From: Exiguobacterium aurantiacum DSM 6208
GTDB taxonomy: Bacteria > Bacillota > Bacilli > Exiguobacteriales > Exiguobacteriaceae
Reading direction: 5' to 3'
Assembly: GCF_000702585.1 (NCBI RefSeq)
Contig: NZ_JNIQ01000001.1
Span: 2,051,001-2,115,000, forward strand
Length of the DNA: 64,000 nucleotides
Positions 25,876-34,911 of the stretch are shown here, one piece after another. The notes beneath the pieces are model-generated. The model had not been told where the DNA came from and did not search any database. It was given only the letters and a program-made list of their open reading frames with translations. The translations under genes and the position numbers were made by a program. Each line of letters starts with the position of its first letter. Positions within the stretch are counted from its first letter, which is position 1.

Positions 25876-26760
25876 AACGGTTTCATGGGTCGGCACGAAG
25901 AAAGCCAGCTCGTTCGGAAGGACGTCAATGTGCAATTCATCGGTTGTGAAATGTTCCCCATCGACATCGATGAGTTGTGGCTCTTCCAATCGGATTGTCA
26001 GATCGCTCATTTGGAGATGCACCCATTCGTCGGACGATTGTTCGAGCCCGAGTTGTTGCGCTAGCAACTGACGGATCATCGGGAAGCCGATCGCCGAGCT
26101 ATGGACGACTTCCACGAGCCCATCGTTGAACGATTGGGTCGGTAGCTTCGTCGGAACCGTGCCCAAGTAAGCCCCGTTCCCGATATATAAAAAGCTGACC
26201 GCCCCATCATGGACGATGTCCCCGTCCCGTTCGATTCGAACGTTGAACGGGTCAAGCTCTCGAAATTGGCGAATCGTCGCCAAAAAATATCCGATGGAAC
26301 CGAGCGTCTCTTTTTGGATTGGGTCGATCTGTCTCGACGCATCGGCAATCAAGCCGACACCGACAAAGTTGAGACCAAAACGTTCATTGATGCGCATGAC
26401 GTCGACACTTTCCGTATGGTTCATTTTAATGATGCGGGCCGCCTCAATCGGCTCGACCGGGAGCCCGAGGGCACGTGCGAAGTCGTTGCACGTGCCTCCT
26501 GGAATCAACCCGATGCTTGGCCGCTCGTCTTTGGCGAGATGCATCAACCCGTTGACGACTTCATGGAGCGTCCCATCTCCGCCAATGACGAGTAAATGAT
26601 CATACGATTTACTTGCTTGAGCGAGTCGTGCAGCATCCCCTTCGGCTAACGTCTTTTGAATATGGATTTCATCGTACAGCGATTCGACCGTGGCGACGAC
26701 CTCCCCGAGCATCGTCTCGGACGTCCCAGATGACGGGTTCGAGATGACGAGTGCCTTCAT
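25873..26760 (-). CDS. Diacylglycerol/lipid kinase family protein
   Basis: A 295-residue DagK-type lipid kinase. The nucleotide-binding motif VIGGDGTLHEVVNGL (about 58-72) and PGGTCNDFARALGLP (about 87-101) are intact. Members phosphorylate diacylglycerol or related lipids, or are YegS/BmrU-like with unknown substrates. Its start overlaps the stop of the OpuC-type permease gene as ATGA, an unusual partner for an osmolyte transporter. Confidence 0.87.
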   Translation of the reverse strand: MKALVISNPSSGTSETMLGEVVATVESLYDEIHIQKTLAEGDAARLAQASKSYDHLLVIGGDGTLHEVVNGLMHLAKDERPSIGLIPGGTCNDFARALGLPVEPIEAARIIKMNHTESVDVMRINERFGLNFVGVGLIADASRQIDPIQKETLGSIGYFLATIRQFRELDPFNVRIERDGDIVHDGAVSFLYIGNGAYLGTVPTKLPTQSFNDGLVEVVHSSAIGFPMIRQLLAQQLGLEQSSDEWVHLQMSDLTIRLEEPQLIDVDGEHFTTDELHIDVLPNELAFFVPTHETV

Positions 26761-28262
26761 AACAACCCTGCTTCCTCTAAAAAGTCTTTCGCCACGTCAT
26801 AGGCGCGTTCATTCCCGTAGGCGACACGTCGATTCAGCTCGGACATTTCTTCATCCGTAATGAGACCGGCCAACTGATTGAGGGCGTCCTCGATTTCGGG
26901 ATGTTCTTCGAGCGTCTCAGCTTTCAACAAAGGCGCACCTTGATAAGGCGGGAAGAACTGTTGATCGTCCTCTAAGACGACGAGATCGTTTTCGGCGATA
27001 TCCGGGTCGGTCGCATACGCATCGACAAGATTGACGTCTCCACGGGCGATGGCCCGGTAGCGGAGCTTTTGCTCCATCGACGTCACTGATGGGAAATCAA
27101 GGCCGTAAGCTTGCTGTAATCCTGGATAGCCGTCTTCACGGTCTGTAAATTCAAGCGTGAACCCGGCCTGAATATCGTTTTGGACGTTCCGTAAATTAGA
27201 AATCGTCGTGATGCCTTCTGCTTCCGCGTAATCTCGCGGAATGGCGATCGCGTACGTGTTGTTGAACTGCATCGGTTCGAGCAAGACGAAACCGTCTTCA
27301 GCCAAGGCGTCACGCGCTTGTTCGTATACTTCTTGCGCATCGTTCGAGTTCGGTGTCTCGTCAACGAGGCTGGCGAGTACCGTCCCGGTGAATTCCGGAT
27401 AAATGTCGACATCGCCGGAGCGGAGCGCCCCCCAGACGAATGTCGTCTCGCCGAAGTTCGGTCTGACTGAGACGCTTAAATCCGTTTCTTCTTCGATGAG
27501 CAGTTTATACATGTTCATTAAAATCTCTGGTTCTGGTCCTAGCTTACCGGCGACGACGAGGTCCGTCTGTTGCGTCCGGCCAAACGCGAGCGGGGCCGCG
27601 ATAATCAACACAAGGATAGAGGAAACCGCGATGAGTTTCGTTCGGTTACGTGTCGCAGTCGCGCCTTCCATTTGACGAAGCAAGAAATCAAACAATAGGG
27701 CGAGAATGGCAGCCGGGATCGCGCCGAGCAGGATTAAGTAATTATCGTTCCGGTTGATCCCTAGCAAGATGAGTGTCCCGAGACCACCGGCCCCGACGAG
27801 AGCAGCGAGCGTGGCCGTTCCGACGATGAGCACCATCGCCGTCCGTATCCCCGCCATGATGACAGGCAGTGCGAGCGGGAGTTCGACCTTCAGCAAACTT
27901 TGATTCGGTTTCATCCCGCAGGCACGTGCCGCTTCGAGCAATGACTGATCGACCTCGTTCAATCCTGTGAACGTGTTGCGCAGGATTGGCAGGAGTGCAT
28001 ACAAGACGAGGGCGATTGTCGCCGGAAGCGCCCCGATCCCAACGAGCGGGATCATGAGGCCGAGCAAGGCCAAGGACGGGATCGTTTGAATGATTGCCGT
28101 GACACCGATTGCCGTCTCTGCGACTTTCTTACGGCGTGTGAGCCAAATTCCAAGCGGCACAGCGATCAACACCGCGATTAAAAGAGAAACGACAGAGAGC
28201 TGTAAGTGTTCGATGAGCGCTTCAACGAGCTCTCCACGGCGATTTTGAAACGTTTCAAGCAT
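26757..28262 (-). CDS. Glycine betaine/choline-type ABC permease fused to its binding protein
   Basis: A 501-residue fusion. Residues about 1-215 are a BPD-type permease with about 6 membrane segments and the EAA-like loop EAARACGMKPNQSLLKVELPLA. Residues about 235-501 are an OpuAC-type ligand-binding domain beginning VAGKLGPEPEILMNMYKLL. The family imports glycine betaine, choline or carnitine under osmotic stress. I chose ATG at 28262 (GAGGTGAGG upstream, 8-bp overlap with the ATPase gene) over a longer in-frame start at 28313. Confidence 0.9.
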   Translation of the reverse strand: MLETFQNRRGELVEALIEHLQLSVVSLLIAVLIAVPLGIWLTRRKKVAETAIGVTAIIQTIPSLALLGLMIPLVGIGALPATIALVLYALLPILRNTFTGLNEVDQSLLEAARACGMKPNQSLLKVELPLALPVIMAGIRTAMVLIVGTATLAALVGAGGLGTLILLGINRNDNYLILLGAIPAAILALLFDFLLRQMEGATATRNRTKLIAVSSILVLIIAAPLAFGRTQQTDLVVAGKLGPEPEILMNMYKLLIEEETDLSVSVRPNFGETTFVWGALRSGDVDIYPEFTGTVLASLVDETPNSNDAQEVYEQARDALAEDGFVLLEPMQFNNTYAIAIPRDYAEAEGITTISNLRNVQNDIQAGFTLEFTDREDGYPGLQQAYGLDFPSVTSMEQKLRYRAIARGDVNLVDAYATDPDIAENDLVVLEDDQQFFPPYQGAPLLKAETLEEHPEIEDALNQLAGLITDEEMSELNRRVAYGNERAYDVAKDFLEEAGLL

Positions 28263-28992
28263 CGACCTCACCTCTTCCGCGTTGTGTGAATTCAAGGACG
28301 AACGGGTCATCACTCGCCCGAATCTCTGAAGGCGTCCCGACGACGACGAGCTTACCGTCTCGCATGAGGGCGATGCGATCGCCGAGCTTCATCGCCTCCT
28401 CAATATCATGGGTGACGAACAGAATCGTTTTTCCAAGCTCGTCGTTCAATCGTTTCACGTCATCTTGTAATTGACCGCGACTGATCGGGTCGAGCGCTGA
28501 GAACGGTTCATCCATCAAGATGACTTCCGGGTCGGCGGCAAGCGCGCGTAATACCCCGACGCGTTGCTGTTGACCACCGGACAATTCCGTCGGTTTCTTT
28601 TGACGGAGCACTGGGTCGAGCCCGGCAATTTCCATCAGTTCGGTCACGCGATCTTTCGTCTTTTGCTTCGGCCACTTCAATAATTCCGGCACGACCGAAA
28701 TATTCTCTTCGACTGTTAAATGAGGGAATAAGGCAATTTGTTGCAACACATAACCGATGTTGCGACGAAGCTCATAAATATCAAACTGATAAATCTCACG
28801 TCCATCAATTAAAATTTTCCCGTCCGTGTGATCGATGAGGCGATTGACCATTTTCATCGTCGTCGTCTTCCCGCACCCGGACGGTCCGATCAATACGAAG
28901 ATTTCCCCTTTTTGGACCGTCAACGTCAACTCTTTGACGGCCAACGTCCCGTCGTCGTAACGCTTGGAAACGTTTTGAAATTCTATCAACAC
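28255..28992 (-). CDS. Osmoprotectant ABC transporter ATP-binding subunit
   Basis: A 245-residue ABC ATPase. Walker A is GPSGCGKTTT, the signature LSGGQQQRVG, Walker B VILMDEPFSALDP and the switch histidine in FVTHDIEEAMKLGD. It energises the fused permease/receptor encoded just downstream. The start is GTG at 28992 with GAGGAGGG 3-4 nt upstream; a TTG follows directly. Unlike B. subtilis OpuCA (about 380 residues) it ends soon after the ATPase domain and has no CBS domains, the usual ionic-strength sensors. Confidence 0.9.
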   Translation of the reverse strand: MLIEFQNVSKRYDDGTLAVKELTLTVQKGEIFVLIGPSGCGKTTTMKMVNRLIDHTDGKILIDGREIYQFDIYELRRNIGYVLQQIALFPHLTVEENISVVPELLKWPKQKTKDRVTELMEIAGLDPVLRQKKPTELSGGQQQRVGVLRALAADPEVILMDEPFSALDPISRGQLQDDVKRLNDELGKTILFVTHDIEEAMKLGDRIALMRDGKLVVVGTPSEIRASDDPFVLEFTQRGRGEVDA

Positions 28993-29061
28993 AATCCCTC
29001 CTCGGCGCATTCCATAATGGAAAGTCAAATAATAATTTGCCCGATTTTTGACTTTATTAAA

Positions 29062-29094
29062 CAACAAAAGGTTCTCCCTCTCGGAAGAACCTTG
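29062..29094 (-). terminator. Terminator of the 3D-domain gene
   Basis: AAGGTTCT (29068-29075) pairs with AGAACCTT (29086-29093), followed by TTGTTGTTT on the minus strand. Confidence 0.75.
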
Positions 29095-29095
29095 G

Positions 29096-29827
29096 TCAGT
29101 AGACAGTTACTTGAATATGGCGTCGGCCCCATTGAATGGCCTCTTGTTTCGTATCGACGAGCAAATCGACGATGTTTCCTTTAATGCGTCCGCCTGTATC
29201 GAGCGCGATCGCATCACCAATCCCCTCGAGATGGACTTTCGAACCGAGCGGGATGATGGTCGGGTCAACGGCAATGATTCGCATCCCGTTGTAGAAGATC
29301 GAGTCTGTCACGTCATGCCCGGTCGCAGTCAAGACTCGTCCGCCATACGTACCGTTATCGGCCGCATCGTTCGTATAAGCTGTTGACTCGACTTGAATGA
29401 CCCGTCCTGTCGATTTCGTCGCCATCGGCTGAGCGACCGGAGCCTCTTCGGCACGTCGTTCCGCTCCTTGAGCCTGCTCGTCGGCGAGACGTGCGGCTTC
29501 GGCTTCTTCTGCCTTGCGCTTAGCTTCGAGTTCGGCGAGGCGTTTTGCTTCTGCTTCAGCTTTCCGCTCGGCTTCTTGTCGCGCTGTTTCTTCGGCAAGG
29601 CGTTTCGCTTCCGCAATCCGTTTCTCTTCGGCAAGACGTTCCTGTTCAGCGAGACGTTTTTGTTCCGCCGCCAGTTCGATTGCCTGTCGTTCTAATTCTA
29701 GTGGATTTTGGACAATTTTTTGTTCCGTCCCGATTCCGATTTGGGCGGCGTCAGCGGTCGTCGTGACGACGAGAGCACCGGCAATGGCAAACAAGACGGT
29801 CAACATATATTTAATGAGTTGCTTCAT
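29096..29827 (-). CDS. Secreted coiled-coil protein with 3D domain
   Basis: A 243-residue exported protein. It has a signal peptide ending near ADAA (about 25-28), a long Glu/Arg/Ala-rich coiled coil of repeated RLAE-type units (about 45-130), and a C-terminal 3D domain with the three conserved aspartates in ALDTGG, IKGNIVDLLVDT. 3D domains are double-psi barrels related to lytic transglycosylases (MltA, resuscitation-promoting Sps proteins), so a cell-wall remodelling role is likely. The coiled coil may anchor it to the wall or to partners. Single gene. Confidence 0.85.
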   Translation of the reverse strand: MKQLIKYMLTVLFAIAGALVVTTTADAAQIGIGTEQKIVQNPLELERQAIELAAEQKRLAEQERLAEEKRIAEAKRLAEETARQEAERKAEAEAKRLAELEAKRKAEEAEAARLADEQAQGAERRAEEAPVAQPMATKSTGRVIQVESTAYTNDAADNGTYGGRVLTATGHDVTDSIFYNGMRIIAVDPTIIPLGSKVHLEGIGDAIALDTGGRIKGNIVDLLVDTKQEAIQWGRRHIQVTVY

Positions 29828-29990
29828 AGTAGGTTAGCACCTTTCGCGTTATGTAACGAACAGGTGTTAATTTACCATAATAGAACGGCTTAAAGTAGCT
29901 GTTCGCTTGAAGTGAAATATTTCTGACATATGACCGTCAATCCGGTTACAGATTGTAATATTTAATAAAAACGTTGCGGCAGTGCTCTTT

Positions 29991-30040
29991 GCGAAAAAAA
30001 TTACAGACCCGTTACAACATGTCGTGTAACGAATCTGTAA
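29991..30040 (-). terminator. Long imperfect terminator hairpin
   Basis: TTACAGA and TCTGTAA, with inner GTTACA/TGTAAC, form a two-part stem at 30001-30040. On the minus strand it is followed by T7, ending the gene at 30055. The rest of the 227-bp gap down to 29828 shows no gene. Confidence 0.7.
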
Positions 30041-30054
30041 TCTGTTTGTCAAAC

Positions 30055-30513
30055 TTATTCGGCATCAATCGGACGCAATTCGTGAGCCCGCACCATTCCC
30101 CACGGGGCTACATCGACATCGACTTCAAATTCTTTCTTGCCTCGAATATTTTCGACTTCGCTCTCCGGGACCCTGTATGAACTCAAGTCGTCGACATACA
30201 CTTGTCGATCGAAATAGTTCGCCCGCGTCCCGCCAAAGAACGGACGAGAACTGACCCGGTCGACGGTCGCAAATCCATCTTCATCGGTCTTGAACGTGAC
30301 GTACACCGTTCCGGGGTCGACGTCTTGTCGTCCTTTGAACGACTCATACTCCAAATAAATCGAATCACTGAAAAACGGATCGTATGGCTCGTAAGAGGTT
30401 GCCTTGAACGTGTAAGTTTGTCCAAACCACGTCACGGCATATACGAGTAAAACGAAACCGACGGCAATAAGCACTTGAACAATCGGCAACAGCCAAGGTG
30501 TCATGCGTTTCAT
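30055..30513 (-). CDS. GDYXXLXY-type membrane protein
   Basis: A 152-residue protein with one N-terminal membrane helix (about 8-30) and an exterior domain that resembles the GDYXXLXY family; the name-giving motif reads SDSIYLEY here (about 49-56). These proteins usually follow DUF2157/DUF4401 membrane proteins, as here, where the start overlaps the upstream stop by ATGA. The function of the pair is unknown. Confidence 0.75.
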   Translation of the reverse strand: MKRMTPWLLPIVQVLIAVGFVLLVYAVTWFGQTYTFKATSYEPYDPFFSDSIYLEYESFKGRQDVDPGTVYVTFKTDEDGFATVDRVSSRPFFGGTRANYFDRQVYVDDLSSYRVPESEVENIRGKKEFEVDVDVAPWGMVRAHELRPIDAE

Positions 30514-31694
30514 GTCCGTACATCTCCTCTCGTCCGGCTACGCCACCACAATGCAAGCGACAACGCGAATACGATGAGCGCACCAATCAAGAAGAAGAGC
30601 GAGATGTCGAGACGGTCCCACACATAGATGAAGTAAATCGTCATTTGAACGAGCAAGAAATAAATGAACGCAAGCACGATCGGTTTTCGATTGTGGTCTT
30701 GCCAGACGAGATAGCCGAGCGCCACCACTTCTAAAAAGATGGCGAGCAAGATGCCACTATCTTCGAACAACGAGAATGGGACGACAGCGAGCAAACTCAC
30801 CCACACTAATTCCGGACGTCGATGCAACAAATACACCCCGACGAGGATAGCGGACAAGGCTGTCGCTTCGAGCACGGACGGTTGGCGTTGTGACAACCAT
30901 CCTTCCGTCGCATTAATCAAATAACCGATGGACAGGACAGCCGCGACGAACAAGTACAAGTAATTCCACTGGGCCCGTTCACGATAGACGAGAAACAGCA
31001 CGTGAAGGATGACGAGCGCCCAAATCGGCCAAAATCGGCCTTCGTAATTGGCATATTGACCGACCGTGATCAAAAGCCCATAAAAACTGAACCAGGCGAA
31101 GATTCGGTCAATCTCATTGTCCACATAATGAAACCACACCCATGTGATCGCAAAACCGAGGATGATCAATGTCAGCCCGACCCCTTGAAAACTATTCGTA
31201 TTCGCTAAAAACGCGGCCAAAGCGGTGATGAACGTAAAAATCGGATGTTGATAGATCAGTTTATGCAGGACGGCCACAGCGAACATGAGCCAAAATAAGA
31301 GCGGGATTTGCGAGGATAAGTTATAAGTGGTGAAGATGACAATCATCGTGGCGACGAAAAATACGATGCCGAGCACACGAAACAGCGTCACGTAACGCGG
31401 AGCCCGTGTTTGAAGTTGTTCTGCTGTCACATACATGGCTACCATAAAGATAAGGAAAATCGATACTTTAAGCAGGTCCGGAATCGCTTGCCAATTCGCG
31501 GCGACGAAACTAAACAGACTGAGAGCGAGCAGAATCGACCCGATAATCACGAGAATCGGCGGTTTGTGTTCGCGTTTCTCACGCACCGCCAATCGCTCAT
31601 GTTCGTAGTCGACGAGCCGTTGACCCGTCACTTCGTCTAGCAAACCCGCCTCTTTCCATTCACGTACTTTTTTGTCAATGGACACCTGAATCAT
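30510..31694 (-). CDS. DUF2157-type polytopic membrane protein
   Basis: A 394-residue protein. A soluble N-terminal helix (IDKKVREWKEAGLLDEVTGQRLVDYE) matches the start of DUF2157 proteins and is followed by about 11-12 membrane segments. The function is unknown. It forms a two-gene unit with the GDYXXLXY protein, a pairing seen in many bacteria. Confidence 0.75.
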   Translation of the reverse strand: MIQVSIDKKVREWKEAGLLDEVTGQRLVDYEHERLAVREKREHKPPILVIIGSILLALSLFSFVAANWQAIPDLLKVSIFLIFMVAMYVTAEQLQTRAPRYVTLFRVLGIVFFVATMIVIFTTYNLSSQIPLLFWLMFAVAVLHKLIYQHPIFTFITALAAFLANTNSFQGVGLTLIILGFAITWVWFHYVDNEIDRIFAWFSFYGLLITVGQYANYEGRFWPIWALVILHVLFLVYRERAQWNYLYLFVAAVLSIGYLINATEGWLSQRQPSVLEATALSAILVGVYLLHRRPELVWVSLLAVVPFSLFEDSGILLAIFLEVVALGYLVWQDHNRKPIVLAFIYFLLVQMTIYFIYVWDRLDISLFFLIGALIVFALSLALWWRSRTRGDVRT

Positions 31695-31711
31695 CCCTTT
31701 CTAAAAAAAGG

Positions 31712-31912
31712 TCAGCTGGCGCGTTCGATTAGTTCCAATTCTGTTTTTAGTAAAACTTGTTTCTCAAACTCGAGACCGAGTTGTTGAAATTCTTCCATTA
31801 TGGAAACGTCTCCGATGACCGTATTCGTCAATACGGCAGTCACTTCAGCGACCCATCCTTCACGAGTAGACTTGACGATATCACCCACAGCGAATTCTAC
31901 AGACACACCCAT
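31712..31912 (-). CDS. Small DUF2187-type protein
   Basis: A 66-residue protein with a KOW/SH3-like opening, VGDIVKSTREGWVAEVTAVL (about 9-28), that matches the YkvS/DUF2187 family, which often precedes unrelated genes in Bacillales. The function is unknown; a small beta-barrel is likely. It lies 17 bp upstream of the DUF2157 gene. Confidence 0.65.
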   Translation of the reverse strand: MGVSVEFAVGDIVKSTREGWVAEVTAVLTNTVIGDVSIMEEFQQLGLEFEKQVLLKTELELIERAS

Positions 31913-31953
31913 TCACTTCCAATCTTAAATTTGTTTCTATCATTATAACGAAA

Positions 31954-32580
31954 TTATATCGGTTTGAATACGTTTTCTTTTATGTGTTTAATGAATTGTG
32001 ACAATATTTTTCCAGTCAATCCCCAAATAATGTAGTCTCCATGTTCATAAAAAGGTTCTCTCATTTTAATTACCCGTTTTTCGTACGCTTTAGCGTTCGC
32101 CATGCGATCGAATGGTATATTTTGCGCCGGGTTCATCGTCCACTCCATCTCACCGTGGAACGGGTCCAAGTAGAGTAACGTATCGACCGGTACGGTGAAC
32201 AAATGATCGACTTCTTCCGTCATGTGCACGTCCGGCAAAGTCGGGATGATGCCGACGAACGGATAGATGAGTTGACGATGCGGGGTGGCGAGTGGTTGCA
32301 GTCGACCGATGACTTCGATTTCACCAATCTTCATCTCGAGCTCCTCACTCGTCTCCCGCACTGCCGCCTCGACCGGCGTCTCTCCAGGATCGAGTCGTCC
32401 CCCGGGAAAAGCAATCTCCCCTGGCTGACGTCGCATCGTATGGGCCCGTACTTCGAAGATGACGTGCCAGACCCCTTCCCGCTCGATCAACGGGATCAAC
32501 ACGGCAGCGGACTGCTCGTAGTTCTCTTCCATGGAAAAGCTGTTGCGAAGCTCTGCTTCATTGATTGACGAATATTTCAT
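31954..32580 (-). CDS. Nudix hydrolase, CoA pyrophosphatase type
   Basis: A 208-residue Nudix enzyme. The Nudix box reads GGRLDPGETPVEAAVRETSEEL (about 84-105: G-x5-E-x7-R-E-x2-E-E), preceded by MRRQPGEIAFPGG, the signature of CoA-pyrophosphatase (NudL/YeaB) proteins that cleave CoA to phosphopantetheine and ADP. I chose ATG at 32580 with GTGAGGTG upstream; 39 further in-frame codons upstream lack family resemblance. It is divergent from the monooxygenase. Confidence 0.85.
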   Translation of the reverse strand: MKYSSINEAELRNSFSMEENYEQSAAVLIPLIEREGVWHVIFEVRAHTMRRQPGEIAFPGGRLDPGETPVEAAVRETSEELEMKIGEIEVIGRLQPLATPHRQLIYPFVGIIPTLPDVHMTEEVDHLFTVPVDTLLYLDPFHGEMEWTMNPAQNIPFDRMANAKAYEKRVIKMREPFYEHGDYIIWGLTGKILSQFIKHIKENVFKPI

Positions 32581-32685
32581 TCGTTTCACCTCACTGTTCT
32601 TCTTTTCTACACTTCCACCGTTGTCTCCTCGTTTAAACGTGGCCGATGACGGAAATATCAATATTAACGATAGGAGATGGTAGAT

Positions 32686-34224
32686 GTGGACCAACAAGTT
32701 GACGTATTGATTGTCGGTGCCGGACCGACGGGGCTCACCCTCGCCCTGACGCTCGCCCGATACGGCATATCGTTTGAAATCATCGATCGCAAGACGACAC
32801 CATCAAACAACTCACGCGCGATCGGGATTCAGCCACGGACGATTGAAGTCTTTTCCCGGCTTGACGTCGCTAAAGAAGTACTCGACCGGGCCCGGACGAT
32901 TGAAAAAGGAAATTTATATTTTTCGGGGCAATGGACAGCCAAACTCGAGTTTTCTCGTCTCGTCACCCCGTACCCGTTCGTGACGCTGCTCCGGCAAAAC
33001 GAGACGGAAGCGATTCTCGAGCGCGCCCTCAACGCTCACGGACATGAAGTGAAACGCGGTGAATCGCTCATGTCCTTGACCCATTATCCGTCACGTGTCC
33101 TGGCCCACCTTGAATCGGATTCCTCGCGCACCCGGACGGTCGAAGCGAAATACGTCGTCGCGGCTGATGGGGCCAACAGTTCGATTCGACGCATGCTCGC
33201 CCTACCGTTCAGCGGTAAATCGTTCAAAGAGTCGTGGGTGCTCGCCGATATGAAGGCAAGATGGAACATCTCACGCGAAGAAGTGCATATCTTCTTCTCG
33301 GACCGCGGCGTACTAGAAGTATTCCCGCTGACCGACGATACGATTCGGATTACCGGTAACCTCGCCAACGACGAGGCGTTCAGCGAATCAAGATTGCGCG
33401 AACTCGTCGAGCAACGCAGTCACATGCCTGTCGACATCGATGAAGTCGAGTGGTTCTCGCTATTCCGCGTCCACAATCGGATGGTCGATGCGTTCATCCA
33501 TAACCGCGTCATCTTAATGGGAGATGCCGCCCACATCAACTCACCGGTCGGTGGACAAGGCATGAACACGGGCATCGCCGACTCGTTCAATCTTGGCTGG
33601 AAGCTTTGGCTCCATCTCAAAGCCGGCGCCCCGTTCCGTGTCGTCGCGACATATCGTGATGAGCGTGAGCACGTCGCCAGGAATGTGCTTCAAACGACGA
33701 ACGTGGCGACCGAGGTACTCCAGACGACGCTGCCGGTTTTATTACCGTTTCAAGCGCTCGGAGCCGACGTCTTCACCCGTGTCAATTTGATCAACCAAAA
33801 AATCACCGAGCGAATCGCTCAGCTCCACTTGTCCTACCCGTCTCATTCGCGTGTCCCGTTCCAACGTGTCGCCGAAGGAAAGATATTCCCGGAGATTGAA
33901 ATGATTCGTACCGACGATGGCATGCGCCAAAAGATATCGGAAGTCGCTGACGGCCGCTTCCAAGTGCTCGTCCTCGACGACGGCGCCCGTGACTCGACCG
34001 AGCTTTATGATTATTTAAATACCCATCAAGCATACTTTCAAATTATTACGTTATCGAAGACGAGCCGTCCGTTCTTTGATCAAGGCAACGAACTCGCCAA
34101 ATCGCTCTTCATGCGACGCGGTGTGCTCGTCATCCGTCCAGACGGCTATTTACTCCATAAGCAACGACATTTGCGGGTCGCCCCGTTCCGCGACACGATG
34201 CGTGAATGGTTGCCATACGCGTAG
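32686..34224 (+). CDS. FAD-dependent aromatic-type monooxygenase
   Basis: A 512-residue class A flavin monooxygenase of the PheA/TfdB/MhpA group. FAD motifs are GAGPTGLTLAL (about 11-21), VAADGANSSIRRML (DG motif, about 162-175) and GDAAHINSPVGGQGMN (about 280-295), followed by a thioredoxin-like C-terminal domain typical of phenol hydroxylases. The natural substrate (phenolic compound, polyketide or antibiotic) is unknown. I prefer GTG at 32686 (AGGAG 9 nt upstream); an ATG at 32677 sits directly on the ribosome site. Confidence 0.85.
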   Translation: MDQQVDVLIVGAGPTGLTLALTLARYGISFEIIDRKTTPSNNSRAIGIQPRTIEVFSRLDVAKEVLDRARTIEKGNLYFSGQWTAKLEFSRLVTPYPFVTLLRQNETEAILERALNAHGHEVKRGESLMSLTHYPSRVLAHLESDSSRTRTVEAKYVVAADGANSSIRRMLALPFSGKSFKESWVLADMKARWNISREEVHIFFSDRGVLEVFPLTDDTIRITGNLANDEAFSESRLRELVEQRSHMPVDIDEVEWFSLFRVHNRMVDAFIHNRVILMGDAAHINSPVGGQGMNTGIADSFNLGWKLWLHLKAGAPFRVVATYRDEREHVARNVLQTTNVATEVLQTTLPVLLPFQALGADVFTRVNLINQKITERIAQLHLSYPSHSRVPFQRVAEGKIFPEIEMIRTDDGMRQKISEVADGRFQVLVLDDGARDSTELYDYLNTHQAYFQIITLSKTSRPFFDQGNELAKSLFMRRGVLVIRPDGYLLHKQRHLRVAPFRDTMREWLPYA

Positions 34225-34230
34225 ACGACA

Positions 34231-34263
34231 AAACGCCCGACTCTCATTTAGAGTCGAGCGTTT
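34231..34263. terminator. Terminator between convergent genes
   Basis: AAACGC-CGACTCT pairs with AGAGTCG-GCGTTT with one opposed mismatch. It lies between the monooxygenase stop and the converging small gene's stop and probably serves both. Confidence 0.75.
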
Positions 34264-34513
34264 CTTTGTTGTAATACAAGATGCCTGGCGAGGAGAGCGT
34301 CAAATCATAGAACGCCTCGAACGCCTCGATGTCTTCAAGTTTTCGGAAGTCGATCTTGTTCGTCTCGCTGTTCGGGATGGCGACGATGATTCCTTCAGCG
34401 GTCGACCGGATCATCCCCGTCTGCCCGTTATGGATCCGGATGTAGAGCACATGCTCACTTTCAAGTAGTTTCACGGCCTCACGGCGTGATTGAATAGACG
34501 TTTTCACAGTCAT
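34244..34513 (-). CDS. Small protein of unknown function
   Basis: An 89-residue protein I do not recognise. It has a helical start (REAVKLLESEHV), a central beta-rich stretch (GMIRSTAEGIIVAIPN) and an acidic helix with EDIEAFEAFYDLTL. It is divergent from the gene at 34603. A strong AGGAGGATG region precedes the start. No function is suggested by neighbours. Confidence 0.65.
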   Translation of the reverse strand: MTVKTSIQSRREAVKLLESEHVLYIRIHNGQTGMIRSTAEGIIVAIPNSETNKIDFRKLEDIEAFEAFYDLTLSSPGILYYNKETLDSK

Positions 34514-34602
34514 CCTCCTCTTCCTTTTGAGTATAACGGGCGAAGTCGGTTGCTTTCAACTGTCCACATCGATAAAATTATGTAAAGAAGGGGTGGAACG
34601 AT

Positions 34603-34911
34603 GTGGATATTGTATGGAATGATTTAAAAACGGTGATGATCCTTGCGCTCGGTGCGCTATTCGTCATCCTCGTGACGATTCGAACGATTCGAAACGTCCG
34701 CTGGGTTCGTTTTGGCGAAGCGTTCGGTAAACAAGGCGAGTCGCTGCTTGAAGATTATGCGTATTTGATTGAGAAAGGCATTGAATGCCGGGTCGAGCAA
34801 GGATTGCCGACCGGACGACTGTTTCGTCCGCTCGCAAAAAACTTAGATGACCGTGTCGCCCTGTTTGTCCATCGTAAAGATGAGGCCGCGGCCAGAGAAC
34901 TATTAAAATAA
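34603..34911 (+). CDS. Small membrane-anchored protein of unknown function
   Basis: A 102-residue protein with one N-terminal membrane helix (about 11-28, VMILALGALFVILVTIRT) and a basic cytoplasmic tail with LLEDYAYLIEKGIECRVEQG and LFVHRKDEAAARELLK. It starts at GTG 34603 behind AAGGGG. Its stop codon lies in the original terminator that was later split by the IS. The function is unknown. Confidence 0.65.
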   Translation: MDIVWNDLKTVMILALGALFVILVTIRTIRNVRWVRFGEAFGKQGESLLEDYAYLIEKGIECRVEQGLPTGRLFRPLAKNLDDRVALFVHRKDEAAARELLK

